Origin: Maribellus sediminis
GTDB lineage: Bacteria > Bacteroidota > Bacteroidia > Bacteroidales > Prolixibacteraceae
Reading direction: 5' to 3'
Assembly (NCBI RefSeq): GCF_011799805.1
Contig: NZ_WXUB01000001.1
Coordinates: 186,001 to 250,000, forward strand
Length of the DNA: 64,000 nucleotides
In this document: piece by piece, positions 36,036-44,184 of the stretch
Layout: every line of letters starts with the position of its first letter
Position numbering within the stretch: the first letter of the stretch is position 1
Made by a program: the position numbers and the translations under genes
The notes under the pieces: generated by a model
Told to the model about the DNA's origin: nothing
What the model saw: only the letters and a program-made list of their open reading frames with translations
The model's database searches: none

Positions 36036-36647
36036 TTATTCACAACCGCCATCCAGCTGCGATTCTTCCAGTCGCCTGGCTTCAAGGTATTGCATTTTTA
36101 AACTATCTGGCAAACTGTTAATCTCAGTGAAGGTTCTGCGTGCCTTGTACCGGTTCTCAAACAGCGCATTCTCGCGTGGCGTAATGCGTTCGCCTTCAAA
36201 TTTACTGAGCATAACGAGTTTGTACCATTCATTCAAACCACCTTTCATAACAAACGAATTTTTATATCCCAGCCCGGTGGCGATTGTCCAGGCTAAGTTG
36301 GCTGTTTCGTTGCCATTACTGTAATAAATGTTGCGTACTTTTTTTTGATTAAGGTAACCTTCCCAGTTCGGATTCAGCAGGTCATCAAAAGGAATATTTA
36401 TCGATCCGGGAATGTTGCTTTTCATGTATTCTACTTCGCTTCTCAGATCGATCAATTGAACGGTGGTATCTTCATTATTCATAAAACGGGCCACTTCATC
36501 CACTGTAAAATACATGTCGCTGGCAGCTGCTAACTCAACAAGTTCGCCTGGTTTAACCTTGAAGGTTTTTGCGGCATTAAAAGGCAGAAATGCGAGGATA
36601 AAACCAACTCCCACCAGTAAAACCGATATTTTTATTCGTGCATTCAT
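36036..36647 (-). CDS. Membrane-anchored rhodanese-like protein with C-terminal GGC tail
   Basis: 203 residues from the ATG at 36647; a longer frame to 36710 overlaps the upstream gene. One signal anchor (about 7-22), a rhodanese domain at about 45-150 (VQLIDLRSEVEYMKSNIPGS, ATGLGYKNSFVMKGG), then a charged helical tail. The active loop is YYSNGNETA: the catalytic Cys is Ser (S110). The only Cys is C202, in the last residues DGGCE. This recalls the GGCGG swinging arm of SoxY, which carries sulfur. The tail as a sulfur carrier is an inference. It belongs to the YeeE operon, 7 bp after the second YeeE gene. Confidence 0.78.
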   Translation of the reverse strand: MNARIKISVLLVGVGFILAFLPFNAAKTFKVKPGELVELAAASDMYFTVDEVARFMNNEDTTVQLIDLRSEVEYMKSNIPGSINIPFDDLLNPNWEGYLNQKKVRNIYYSNGNETANLAWTIATGLGYKNSFVMKGGLNEWYKLVMLSKFEGERITPRENALFENRYKARRTFTEINSLPDSLKMQYLEARRLEESQLDGGCE

Positions 36648-36654
36648 TTTCAAA

Positions 36655-37257
36655 TTAAATTTCGGAAGTGATGTCGGGACGTGCATATTTTTTCTCGGCC
36701 ATTTCTGCAAGCCAGAACATGATTATCGCTGCAACAATCAGCAGAAAAGTAAAAACACCCGGAGACACACCCATCCACTCATCAATTCGTACCGGACCTT
36801 TGTAATTGGCGCCTGCCAGTGTTTGTATCATCGGGTAAGTTTCGGCAAAAACAAAAGCGCCTGCCAGCCCGCCAAAAAGAAAAAGCAAGGCATCAATCTT
36901 TCCAATCGACAGGGCGCTGATACCTGTTCCGGGGCAAAATCCGCCCATTATAAATCCGGCTCCCATAATTACTCCGCCAACCAGTGTTGCAGTTATGTAA
37001 TACGGATTTACGTACACCATATTCAGGTTAAGCAAGCCAAAATAGCTGAGCAACTGCGAACCTGCCAGCGCTACGATGGCAGCTGTAAAGAATACTTTTA
37101 AAACAGTAGTGTCGTAGCCGTAAAACATACCGGCAAGTTTTCGGCTCGAAGAAAAACCAGCCTGTTCCAGGGCAAAGCCAAAGCCAATGCCAATTAGAAA
37201 GCCAATGCCCAGATTCAGCCATTGAGGAAGTTCGTTAAGTACAGTAATCGGTCCCAT
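36655..37257 (-). CDS. YeeE/YedE family sulfur transporter, half 1
   Basis: 200 residues of membrane protein from the ATG at 37257. Conserved YeeE blocks: GFGFALEQAGFSSSRKLAGM and VGGVIMGAGFIMGGFCPGTG with C108. In YeeE, such GxxCxG Cys residues line the path and pass thiosulfate by transient bonds. In Bacteroidota the transporter is usually two half-size genes; this one pairs with the gene at 37298. The substrate is probably thiosulfate or a related sulfur species. The inner-membrane partner YeeD/TusA is missing here; two rhodanese-like proteins follow instead. Confidence 0.88.
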   Translation of the reverse strand: MGPITVLNELPQWLNLGIGFLIGIGFGFALEQAGFSSSRKLAGMFYGYDTTVLKVFFTAAIVALAGSQLLSYFGLLNLNMVYVNPYYITATLVGGVIMGAGFIMGGFCPGTGISALSIGKIDALLFLFGGLAGAFVFAETYPMIQTLAGANYKGPVRIDEWMGVSPGVFTFLLIVAAIIMFWLAEMAEKKYARPDITSEI

Positions 37258-37297
37258 AATTAAAGATTGATTTATTGAAGGATTGATGGACTGAAGA

Positions 37298-37807
37298 TTA
37301 GATCCAAAGCTTTCTGAAAAACCACGCAAAAATGTAGGCCGAACCAAAAATGCCGATCATGGTCATAAATCCGGCTACTGAAAGGACGGCCATTCCTGAA
37401 AGTGCTGCTCCGCTTGTACAGCCGCGTGCCAGTTGTGCTCCGTAAACAAAAAACAAGCCGCCTAAAAAAGCGAAAAACAATCGCTTCCCGTTTGTTATGT
37501 TGGGCGATTTTTCAATTTTGAATTTTAGGCGACCGGACAAGGCCCCCGAAATAAATCCACCGAGAAACATTCCCAGCACCTCAAGTGCCAGCCAGTTTTT
37601 CAAGGGATTCTCCCCGTTTTCGAAATATTTCCGGTAATACGACGATTCCATTGCATGTTCGTGGTCGACTGCTTCAACGGCAGCAACAACAGCATATTTC
37701 AATCCGCCACTTGCTCCCAGTCCGCGCCCCGAAAAAAACATGGCGCTCAATAGTACCATTCCGAGCAACACACCGGCAAGGTATGGGTTCATGTATTTTC
37801 TTTTCAT
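37298..37807 (-). CDS. YeeE/YedE family sulfur transporter, half 2
   Basis: 169 residues. TM-rich, with GVLLGMVLLSAMFFSGRGLG near the N-terminus, LGMFLGGFISGALSG in the middle and the conserved YGAQLARGCTSGAALSG (C130). It has the second conserved Cys block of the split YeeE/YedE pair. First gene of the operon; the next gene starts 40 bp later. An extracytoplasmic loop of about 35 charged residues lies between helices 1 and 2. Confidence 0.88.
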   Translation of the reverse strand: MKRKYMNPYLAGVLLGMVLLSAMFFSGRGLGASGGLKYAVVAAVEAVDHEHAMESSYYRKYFENGENPLKNWLALEVLGMFLGGFISGALSGRLKFKIEKSPNITNGKRLFFAFLGGLFFVYGAQLARGCTSGAALSGMAVLSVAGFMTMIGIFGSAYIFAWFFRKLWI

Positions 37808-37903
37808 AGTAGTAGAAGGTTTTGGTTAACAAATAACCATCGAACACTAAGACAAATCAAGCGAGTTTATTGTTTTGAATAATGCCGAAGAAACTTTAAA
37901 AAA

Positions 37904-37916
37904 TAACGAATCGTTA
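37904..37916. promoter_or_regulatory. Perfect dyad in the divergent YeeE promoter region
   Basis: TAACGAATCGTTA, arms TAACGA/TCGTTA with one central base. It lies between the YeeE operon and the gene at 37996; it could be an operator for either. Confidence 0.35.
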
Positions 37917-37942
37917 CTGTGTTAGGTAAACATTTAATATGA

Positions 37943-37950
37943 TAACTTTG
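37943..37950 (+). promoter_or_regulatory. -7 box for the gene at 37996
   Basis: TAACTTTG fits TAnnTTTG, 45 bp before the start codon; no clear TTG at the right distance. Confidence 0.4.
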
Positions 37951-37995
37951 TGGCAAGGTATTTGAAATGCATTCTGAAAATCAAAAACGTACACC

Positions 37996-38817
37996 ATGAA
38001 AACGCTAACCTTCTTTCTATTGTTGATTTTAACCCTGACAGCTACCGCACAAGATAAGATCATCAAAAAAAATGCTGAGATATTGAATTGCAAAGTCACG
38101 GAAATTGGTGCCGATGAGGTTAAATATTATTATGCCGAAAGCCCAAAGTTGATTTTTGGAATTGATAAAGCACTGGTTGACCGGATTGAATTTGGTACCG
38201 GAGAAGTTCTCGAGATCGAAGAAAACACCTTTAGAAATCCGGAATATTACGTGAATCAGTCGAAAAATGCATTAAAGGTGAATTTCCTGTCGCCACTATT
38301 CGGGACTACCGAATTGGTTTATGAACGTAGTCTCAAACCAAGCCAGTCGTGGGAAGTAGCTTTGGGAATTATCGGTCTTGGAAATGATATTGACGACATC
38401 GATCCGTTCGGATTTTATGGAAAGTTTGCGTGGAAATTTATGCGCGATCCCGATTTTTACATGACCCGAATGCACTATTCCCACCTTTTGAAAGGCGGAT
38501 ATTTTGCGCCTGAAATTGCAATCCGACATATGGCGTATGATCAGTATTACTATGATTCGTATTACGATTCGTATGGAAATTACCATTATAAAACAGGTGA
38601 GAAAAGAGAAAATCGTACAACTTTAGCCCTGATGTTGAAGCTTGGAAAACAATGGGTGTTCGATGATTCATTTTTGATAGATACCTATGTAGGCGTTGGA
38701 TATGGATTTGGTGCCGATGAATACGATGGCCTGCCTTACGGTTTCATTGTAGCTCCTGATGATTTTCCGATTGCATTAACCTCCGGTATAAGAGTTGGTT
38801 GGGTGTTTGGTAAGTAG
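37996..38817 (+). CDS. Outer-membrane beta-barrel-like protein
   Basis: 273 residues with a signal peptide (cut at TATA-QDK). The first 65 mature residues form a small beta module (ILNCKVTEIGADEVKYYYAE), also seen before barrels in Bacteroidota. The rest alternates aromatic strands and has a Tyr/Asp-rich loop at about 175-200 (YDQYYYDSYYDSYGNYHYK). No enzyme motif. Likely an eight- or ten-strand barrel or a periplasmic beta protein of unknown function. Confidence 0.7.
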   Translation: MKTLTFFLLLILTLTATAQDKIIKKNAEILNCKVTEIGADEVKYYYAESPKLIFGIDKALVDRIEFGTGEVLEIEENTFRNPEYYVNQSKNALKVNFLSPLFGTTELVYERSLKPSQSWEVALGIIGLGNDIDDIDPFGFYGKFAWKFMRDPDFYMTRMHYSHLLKGGYFAPEIAIRHMAYDQYYYDSYYDSYGNYHYKTGEKRENRTTLALMLKLGKQWVFDDSFLIDTYVGVGYGFGADEYDGLPYGFIVAPDDFPIALTSGIRVGWVFGK

Positions 38818-38881
38818 TTTCCTCGCGAAAGTTTCAACTTCTTGCCGCTTTCTTTGTTTGGGGTAAAAACAGAAAGTCGGA

Positions 38882-39340
38882 ATGGAACTAACAATAAGTC
38901 AATATTTCCCGGGCGTGCGGCCCAATGTAACGTTGCCAACAAAGCAAATGTTTGAGCTGTTGGGTGAACAAGGTATTCGCAAAATGGTAAGCGATCATTA
39001 CGATCTTATCGTGCAAAGTCCTATTAAAGAGCTGTTCCCAAAAAATCCGATTGCCCTGGAAAAAGCCAAGGAACATTCAGCTGATTTCTTTATACAAATT
39101 TGTGGCGGGCCTGATTATTTTAACCAGAATCGTGGAATGCCGCAGCTAAACCGACGTCACCGGCCTTTTAAAATTACTGCTGAAGCTCGTATTGAATGGT
39201 TGAAATGTTACCAGCAGGTTTTGTCAAAACTTGAATTACCTGAAGATGTTTTGCAATCGTTTTGGAACTATCTCGATGTTTTCTCGAAATGGATGGTGAA
39301 CAGTTACGATGTTGGTCTAAAGTCGGTAATAAACCGCTAG
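38882..39340 (+). CDS. Truncated haemoglobin
   Basis: 152 residues of globin fold. H93 in RRHRPFKIT is the proximal haem ligand and W106 in ARIEWLKCY matches the G8 Trp of group II truncated haemoglobins; Y40 is a candidate distal Tyr. These proteins bind O2 or NO and often protect against nitrosative stress or scavenge oxygen in microaerophiles. Its stop overlaps the convergent barrel gene by 24 bp. It is near the redox-related sulfur region, but shares no transcript with it. Confidence 0.85.
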   Translation: MELTISQYFPGVRPNVTLPTKQMFELLGEQGIRKMVSDHYDLIVQSPIKELFPKNPIALEKAKEHSADFFIQICGGPDYFNQNRGMPQLNRRHRPFKITAEARIEWLKCYQQVLSKLELPEDVLQSFWNYLDVFSKWMVNSYDVGLKSVINR

Positions 39341-39922
39341 CGAAATTACATTGTTAAACTGGTTGTTGTGCCAGTAATAGTTGGTTCCTGAAGGCTGATT
39401 TCGGATAGGTACTACCGATAAAGCCAGGCGAAGATCGATGGAGGCACGTTCCAGAAAATCAAACTGAAATCCTAGAAATGGCTGAAGGTCGAAAGTGTTG
39501 AACGGATGCTGATCTTCTTTTGGGAATTCCCCGTAATTATCCAATTCTTTTGAATGAATAAGCACTCCGGGAGCGATGCCGGCAATGATCATACTTCTTT
39601 CGTTGGTTCTGAAACCCATAAAAATAGGAATGTCGATATAACCCAAACGCATCACGTATTTTTCTACTTCCGGCTGTTTAGGATCGTACTTTTTTCGCGA
39701 GCCTTTTTGCGAATATTTAATTTCCATGCCGGCAACAATCGCCGGTGCAACATCGGTTTGTACAAAAATACCGGCCAGGATTCCGGCTTTGTTATAGCCT
39801 TTAAAATAGTCGCCTTCAACCTGCGAACCGTTAAAGCCAGCTATCAATCCGGCATCGAAACGCTGGGCAAACAGTACATTTGCAGCCAGCAATAAAACTA
39901 TCGTGATCAGAAACTTATTCAT
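39317..39922 (-). CDS. PorT-family-like outer membrane beta-barrel protein
   Basis: 201 residues. Signal peptide ending NVLFA-QRFD, then an eight-strand barrel of the OMP_b-brl_2 type: AGLIAGFNGSQVEGDYFKGY opens the barrel, KAGILAGIFVQTDV, MEIKYSQKGSRKKYD and the closing strand VISLAVYYRL follow. PorT-like proteins are common in Bacteroidota and some act in type IX secretion, but most of the family has other or unknown roles. It overlaps the truncated haemoglobin at its 3' end. Confidence 0.82.
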   Translation of the reverse strand: MNKFLITIVLLLAANVLFAQRFDAGLIAGFNGSQVEGDYFKGYNKAGILAGIFVQTDVAPAIVAGMEIKYSQKGSRKKYDPKQPEVEKYVMRLGYIDIPIFMGFRTNERSMIIAGIAPGVLIHSKELDNYGEFPKEDQHPFNTFDLQPFLGFQFDFLERASIDLRLALSVVPIRNQPSGTNYYWHNNQFNNVISLAVYYRL

Positions 39923-39931
39923 AAAACCAAT

Positions 39932-40627
39932 TTACATATATTTTTTCAGTTCTGCTTTTAACTGCTCAACTCCTTTTCCTGCTTTTTCAACAATATAAGT
40001 TACATTCTTCTGAAACACTTCCGGTTTTCCAGGATCGACTACGAAAATGGGTGTTCCTCTGCGAACATAATTTACCAGGCTCGCGGCCGGGTAAACAGCC
40101 AGAGATGTTCCGATTACTACCAAAATATCGGCACTTTCCACAATGCCTATTGCTTTTGGAATATTTGGAACAGGCTCTCCGAACCAGACAATATGCGGGC
40201 GAAGCTGACTGCCTTTCTCGCAACGGTCGCCAATATCCAGCGCCCAGTGATCGAGTTCATACACCAAAAACGGATCGATGGTACTGCGGGCTTTCATCAA
40301 CTCGCCATGCAGGTGAAGTACTTTTGTGCTGCCTGACTGCTCGTGAAGGTTATCCACGTTTTGGGTCACCACTTCAACATCAAAATGATTTTCGAGTTCG
40401 GCAATGGCCTGGTGTCCTGCGTTCGGTTCCGCCTGTAAAAGCTGTTTTCGCCGCTCGTTGTAAAAGCGCAAAACAAGTGCCGGATCACGCTCCCAGGCTT
40501 CCGGAGTGGCCACTTCGGTTACATCGTAACTCTCCCAAAGTCCGCCCATATCGCAGAAGGTTTTTAGTCCGCTTTCCTGGCTCATGCCCGCACCCGAAAG
40601 TACCACCAGCTTTTTCTTCATTGACAT
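39932..40627 (-). CDS. cobB: NAD-dependent deacylase (Sir2 family, class III-like)
   Basis: 231 residues with the NAD-binding GAGMSQESGLKTF (12-24), TQNVDNLHE (88-96), the catalytic H107 and PHIVWFGEPVP. Y56 and R59 in FYNERR form the YxxR pair that marks class III enzymes able to remove succinyl or malonyl groups. The four zinc Cys of typical sirtuins are missing: only one Cys (in GDRCEKG) lies in the zinc domain. Zinc-less small sirtuins occur in Bacteroidota. The catalytic core is intact, so it is probably active. It is divergent from dnaG. Confidence 0.9.
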   Translation of the reverse strand: MSMKKKLVVLSGAGMSQESGLKTFCDMGGLWESYDVTEVATPEAWERDPALVLRFYNERRKQLLQAEPNAGHQAIAELENHFDVEVVTQNVDNLHEQSGSTKVLHLHGELMKARSTIDPFLVYELDHWALDIGDRCEKGSQLRPHIVWFGEPVPNIPKAIGIVESADILVVIGTSLAVYPAASLVNYVRRGTPIFVVDPGKPEVFQKNVTYIVEKAGKGVEQLKAELKKYM

Positions 40628-40706
40628 AAGATTTGTTTAAAAATACAATTTCTGAAGTATTGTTTCAAAAAAAACCTTTTGATCACCTGTTTCAGTCTAT
40701 TTCTGA

Positions 40707-40714
40707 TATTTTTG
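40707..40714 (+). promoter_or_regulatory. -7 box immediately before dnaG
   Basis: TATTTTTG fits TAnnTTTG and ends 4 bp before the GTG start, so a transcript from here would have almost no leader. No clear -33 box was found. Confidence 0.35.
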
Positions 40715-40718
40715 TACA

Positions 40719-42662
40719 GTGATTGATCCGGCTACCATAGAACGCATTTTAGATGCAGCAGAAATCTCAGATGTGGTTTCTGATTTTGTAACACTTCGAA
40801 AACGTGGTGTTAACATGTTGGGACTATGTCCTTTTCATAACGAAAAAACTCCTTCGTTTACAGTTTCGCCGGCAAAAGGCATTTTTAAATGCTTTGGTTG
40901 CGGGAAAGGCGGTAACTCCGTGAACTTCATCATGGAGCACGAAAATCTGAGTTATCCCGAAGCCCTGAAGTGGCTGGCAAGCAAATACAAAATTGCTGTT
41001 GTTGAAGAGGAAGAATCAGAGGAACAGAAACATCTGAAAGACGAGCGCGAAAGTTTGATGATTGTGACGGCTTTTGCCCAGAAATTTTTTACGCGGTATT
41101 TGTGGGAAGAAAACGAGGGACGAACGATCGGACTGAGTTATTTTCGTGAACGCAGTTTTCGCGACGATATCCTGAAAAAGTTTGAAGTAGGTTTTGCACC
41201 CGACGGAAAAACACCTTTTACTGATGCCGCCCAAAAGCAAGGTTACCGCATTGAGTACCTTGAGAAAACAGGACTCACAATTAAACGCGACGACTGGATG
41301 CGTGACCGCTTTGCGGGCCGTGTGATTTTCCCGATTCATAATCTCGCCGGCCGGGTTATCGCTTTTGGCGGACGTATTCTGAAAGACGACAAAAAAACAG
41401 CCAAATACCTTAATTCTCCGGAGTCGGATATTTATCACAAAAGCCGGGTTCTGTATGGGATTTACCAGGCGAAACGCGAAATTACACAACTCGATAAATG
41501 CTACCTGGTTGAAGGCTACACCGATGTGCTTTCGATGCACCAGGCGGGTATTACAAATGTTGTAGCATCTTCCGGAACGGCATTAACACCCGACCAGATT
41601 CGTATGGTCCGCCGGTTTTCGCAAAACATTACCATCATTTACGATGGCGATGCAGCGGGAATAAAAGCTTCACTGCGTGGAATCGACCTTGTGCTTGAAG
41701 AAGGAATGAACGTAAAGGTGTTGTTGCTTCCTGATGGCAAAGACCCCGATTCTTTTGCCAAGCAGAAAGGAGCCAGTGCGTTTCTGGAGTACATTAAGAA
41801 TAATGAAACCGACTTTATTCGTTTCAAAACGCAGTTGCTGTTAAAGGAAACCGAAAACGATCCGATTGCAAAAGCAAAACTGATCACCGAGGTAATTCGC
41901 TCAGTTGCTGTTATTCCCGAAGCGATTACACGTTCAGTTTATATTAAGGATTGCAGCCGTTTGCTTGATGTGGATGAGGAAGTGCTGTACACCGAAGTGC
42001 GCCGCCAAAAATACAAGCAGGACGAAGATTTCAGGAAAAAGGAAGAACGAAAAATGGTAAGTGCTCCCAAAGTTCAGCAGGAGGAGAGAACAATTTCTCT
42101 GCCGTCGGATATGCTGACCGAGGATTTGCAATTTTTGCGTTTTCTGCTGAAACATGCCAATGCCGTTATCCAACTTAAAATAAAAGGCAGTAAAGAAGCC
42201 TTTGAAACCACGGTAAAGGAGTTTATGGTGACCGAAATTGAAGCTGATGAGCTGGTTTCTGAAAATCCCCTTTTCCAGAAGGTCTTTTACGAGGTAGCCG
42301 ATCATATTGAAGAAGCGGGTTTTGATCCATGGCGCTATTTTATTTACCACGCCGATGGCGAAGTAAGTAAGTTGGCTACTGATCTTCTTTCGGATAAATA
42401 CATTGAAAGTAAACGCTGGAAAAAGGCGGGTGCTTACACCGAAGCTGAAGAAGATATCCTGGATATTTTGATTCCCAGAATAGTAAACGAATATAAGCTC
42501 AGCAAGGTAAAACTGATACTCGACGAAATTGAAAAGGCCATCGACGCGGCATCGGCGGCTAACGATTTTGATAAGGTAATTGAAGAACAGTCGATGTATA
42601 TGAACCTGAAAAGGGTACAAAAGGAACTTTCTGACGCACTTGGAAGAAGAGCCATAAATTAA
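40719..42662 (+). CDS. dnaG: DNA primase
   Basis: 647 residues, starting at GTG. Makes RNA primers for replication. The CHC2 zinc-binding domain has C37, H40, C58 and C61; the TOPRIM domain has LVEGYTDVLSMH (about 263-274) and YDGDAAG (about 307-313) with the acidic metal ligands. The C-terminal part from about 430 should bind the helicase and is variable in length. It is followed by a Nim-like gene with a gap of 6 bp. Confidence 0.96.
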   Translation: MIDPATIERILDAAEISDVVSDFVTLRKRGVNMLGLCPFHNEKTPSFTVSPAKGIFKCFGCGKGGNSVNFIMEHENLSYPEALKWLASKYKIAVVEEEESEEQKHLKDERESLMIVTAFAQKFFTRYLWEENEGRTIGLSYFRERSFRDDILKKFEVGFAPDGKTPFTDAAQKQGYRIEYLEKTGLTIKRDDWMRDRFAGRVIFPIHNLAGRVIAFGGRILKDDKKTAKYLNSPESDIYHKSRVLYGIYQAKREITQLDKCYLVEGYTDVLSMHQAGITNVVASSGTALTPDQIRMVRRFSQNITIIYDGDAAGIKASLRGIDLVLEEGMNVKVLLLPDGKDPDSFAKQKGASAFLEYIKNNETDFIRFKTQLLLKETENDPIAKAKLITEVIRSVAVIPEAITRSVYIKDCSRLLDVDEEVLYTEVRRQKYKQDEDFRKKEERKMVSAPKVQQEERTISLPSDMLTEDLQFLRFLLKHANAVIQLKIKGSKEAFETTVKEFMVTEIEADELVSENPLFQKVFYEVADHIEEAGFDPWRYFIYHADGEVSKLATDLLSDKYIESKRWKKAGAYTEAEEDILDILIPRIVNEYKLSKVKLILDEIEKAIDAASAANDFDKVIEEQSMYMNLKRVQKELSDALGRRAIN

Positions 42663-42668
42663 TTGCTT

Positions 42669-43151
42669 ATGCGAACTAATTTTATCGAAGACAGGAATGA
42701 AATTGATGCGGTGATCAGGGCTTGTAAAACCTGTTACCTGGCCATGTCGGTAGGAGATAAACCTTATATTTTGCCAATGAACTTTGCGCTCGAAGGAGAT
42801 GTCGTTATCCTGCATTCAGCGCAAGAGGGCCGCATGTGGGAAAGTATTTTGAAGAATCCAAAGGTGTGTATCAACTGGACTTTGGGAGAAGAACTTGCCT
42901 GGCAGGATGTTCGGGTTGGATGCAGTTACAGGGTTAAATCAAAGTCGGTGGTACTCGAAGGAACGGTGGAAATTGTTGACGATTACGACGAAAAATACCG
43001 CTGCCTTGAGTTATTAATGAAACAATACAGCGACAGGGAGTTTAAATTTGGCGAACCGGCTGTAAAGAATGTGGGCGTTTTTAAAGTTCACATCGATGAA
43101 CTGGGAGCAAAGGAATTTGGCGCAAAGGCAACAACTCCATGGAACAGCTAG
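42669..43151 (+). CDS. Pyridoxamine 5'-phosphate oxidase family protein (Nim-like)
   Basis: 160 residues from the ATG at 42669 (a TTG two codons upstream is unlikely). A split-barrel flavin-binding fold with CKTCYLAMSVGDKPYILPMN and VVILHSAQEGRMWE, the pattern of nitroimidazole-resistance (Nim) type FMN proteins. Nim enzymes reduce nitro groups to amines in anaerobes. Most genomic relatives have no tested role. The gene lies 6 bp after dnaG and 10 bp before an SDR gene, so it is probably in one transcript. Confidence 0.88.
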   Translation: MRTNFIEDRNEIDAVIRACKTCYLAMSVGDKPYILPMNFALEGDVVILHSAQEGRMWESILKNPKVCINWTLGEELAWQDVRVGCSYRVKSKSVVLEGTVEIVDDYDEKYRCLELLMKQYSDREFKFGEPAVKNVGVFKVHIDELGAKEFGAKATTPWNS

Positions 43152-43161
43152 ATTATAAATT

Positions 43162-44184
43162 ATGATATTCGTTACCGGAGGAACAGGATTAGTTGGATCG
43201 CATCTGCTTTTTGAACTTACAAAAGGCGGTGAAAAAGTAAGGGCATTAAAACGCCCCACCAGTAATCTCAGTCAGGTTGTCAAAACCTTCTCTTATTATA
43301 CCAACGACGCGCAGAAACTCTTCGACTCGATTGAATGGGTGGATGGCGATATTCTTGATTATTTTGCGCTGGAAGAATTGCTGAGAGGTGTTGACGTGAT
43401 CTACCATTGTGCTGCCATTGTTTCTTTTGATGGAAGGGACCGGAGTAGAATGATCGGTAACAACGTAGAAGGAACTTCAAACCTGATAAATGCAGCCCTT
43501 GAAAACCAGGTGAAACGAATTTGCCACGTAAGTTCGATTGCAGCCCTGGGAAAGCGTGAGAACGGCGAAATGGTAAATGAGGAAACCAACTGGATTCCCG
43601 CAAAAAAGCACTCGGCCTATTCCGAAAGCAAGTTTTTTTCTGAGGCCGAAATCTGGAGAGGAGTGGAAGAAGGAATCGATGCGGTGATTGTAAATCCGTC
43701 TATTATTTTAGGGCCGGGAAACTGGGAGAACAGCAGTGCTAAATTTTTCAAAACGGTTTGGGATGGCATGAAATACTATACCCGGGGAGTTACCGGTTAT
43801 GTTGATGTTCGTGATGTGGTTAGTGTTATGCTGCAATTGATGAACGAAGCACATTTTGAACGGTGTAAAAATCAGCGTTACCTTTTAAATGCTGAAAATC
43901 TAACCTACGAGGAAGTATTTAACCAGATTGCGGATGCAATAGGCAAACCACGTCCTTCGGTTTTTGCCTCCGATTTTATGACAGCAATAGCATGGCGCCT
44001 GGCGAAAGTTGGAAGCTGGTTCACACGAAAACAACCGGTACTAACGAAAGAGGTTGCGACCGGACGGAATGATATTAATAACTACGATGGATCGAAAATC
44101 ATTACTGCCATCAATTTTCAATACACCCCTGTTTCAGCATCAATAAAAAATACCGCAAAACTGTTTTTGGCTGACGTAAAATAA
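43162..44184 (+). CDS. NAD-dependent epimerase/dehydratase (extended SDR)
   Basis: 340 residues. MIFVTGGTGLVGSHLLFELT carries the TGGxGxxG cofactor loop; VDGDILD is the adenine loop; catalytic residues are in HVSSIAALGKRENG and SAYSESKF (YxxxK). The family includes dihydroflavonol reductase-like and sugar-nucleotide epimerases; the substrate is not evident. Last gene of the dnaG transcript. The terminator-like stem downstream has its U tract on the other strand. Confidence 0.9.
   Translation: MIFVTGGTGLVGSHLLFELTKGGEKVRALKRPTSNLSQVVKTFSYYTNDAQKLFDSIEWVDGDILDYFALEELLRGVDVIYHCAAIVSFDGRDRSRMIGNNVEGTSNLINAALENQVKRICHVSSIAALGKRENGEMVNEETNWIPAKKHSAYSESKFFSEAEIWRGVEEGIDAVIVNPSIILGPGNWENSSAKFFKTVWDGMKYYTRGVTGYVDVRDVVSVMLQLMNEAHFERCKNQRYLLNAENLTYEEVFNQIADAIGKPRPSVFASDFMTAIAWRLAKVGSWFTRKQPVLTKEVATGRNDINNYDGSKIITAINFQYTPVSASIKNTAKLFLADVK

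Noticed and set aside
40719-42662. Start at a later ATG for dnaG
   Set aside because: The GTG start keeps the standard primase N-terminus (IDPATIERIL); a later ATG would remove part of the zinc domain.
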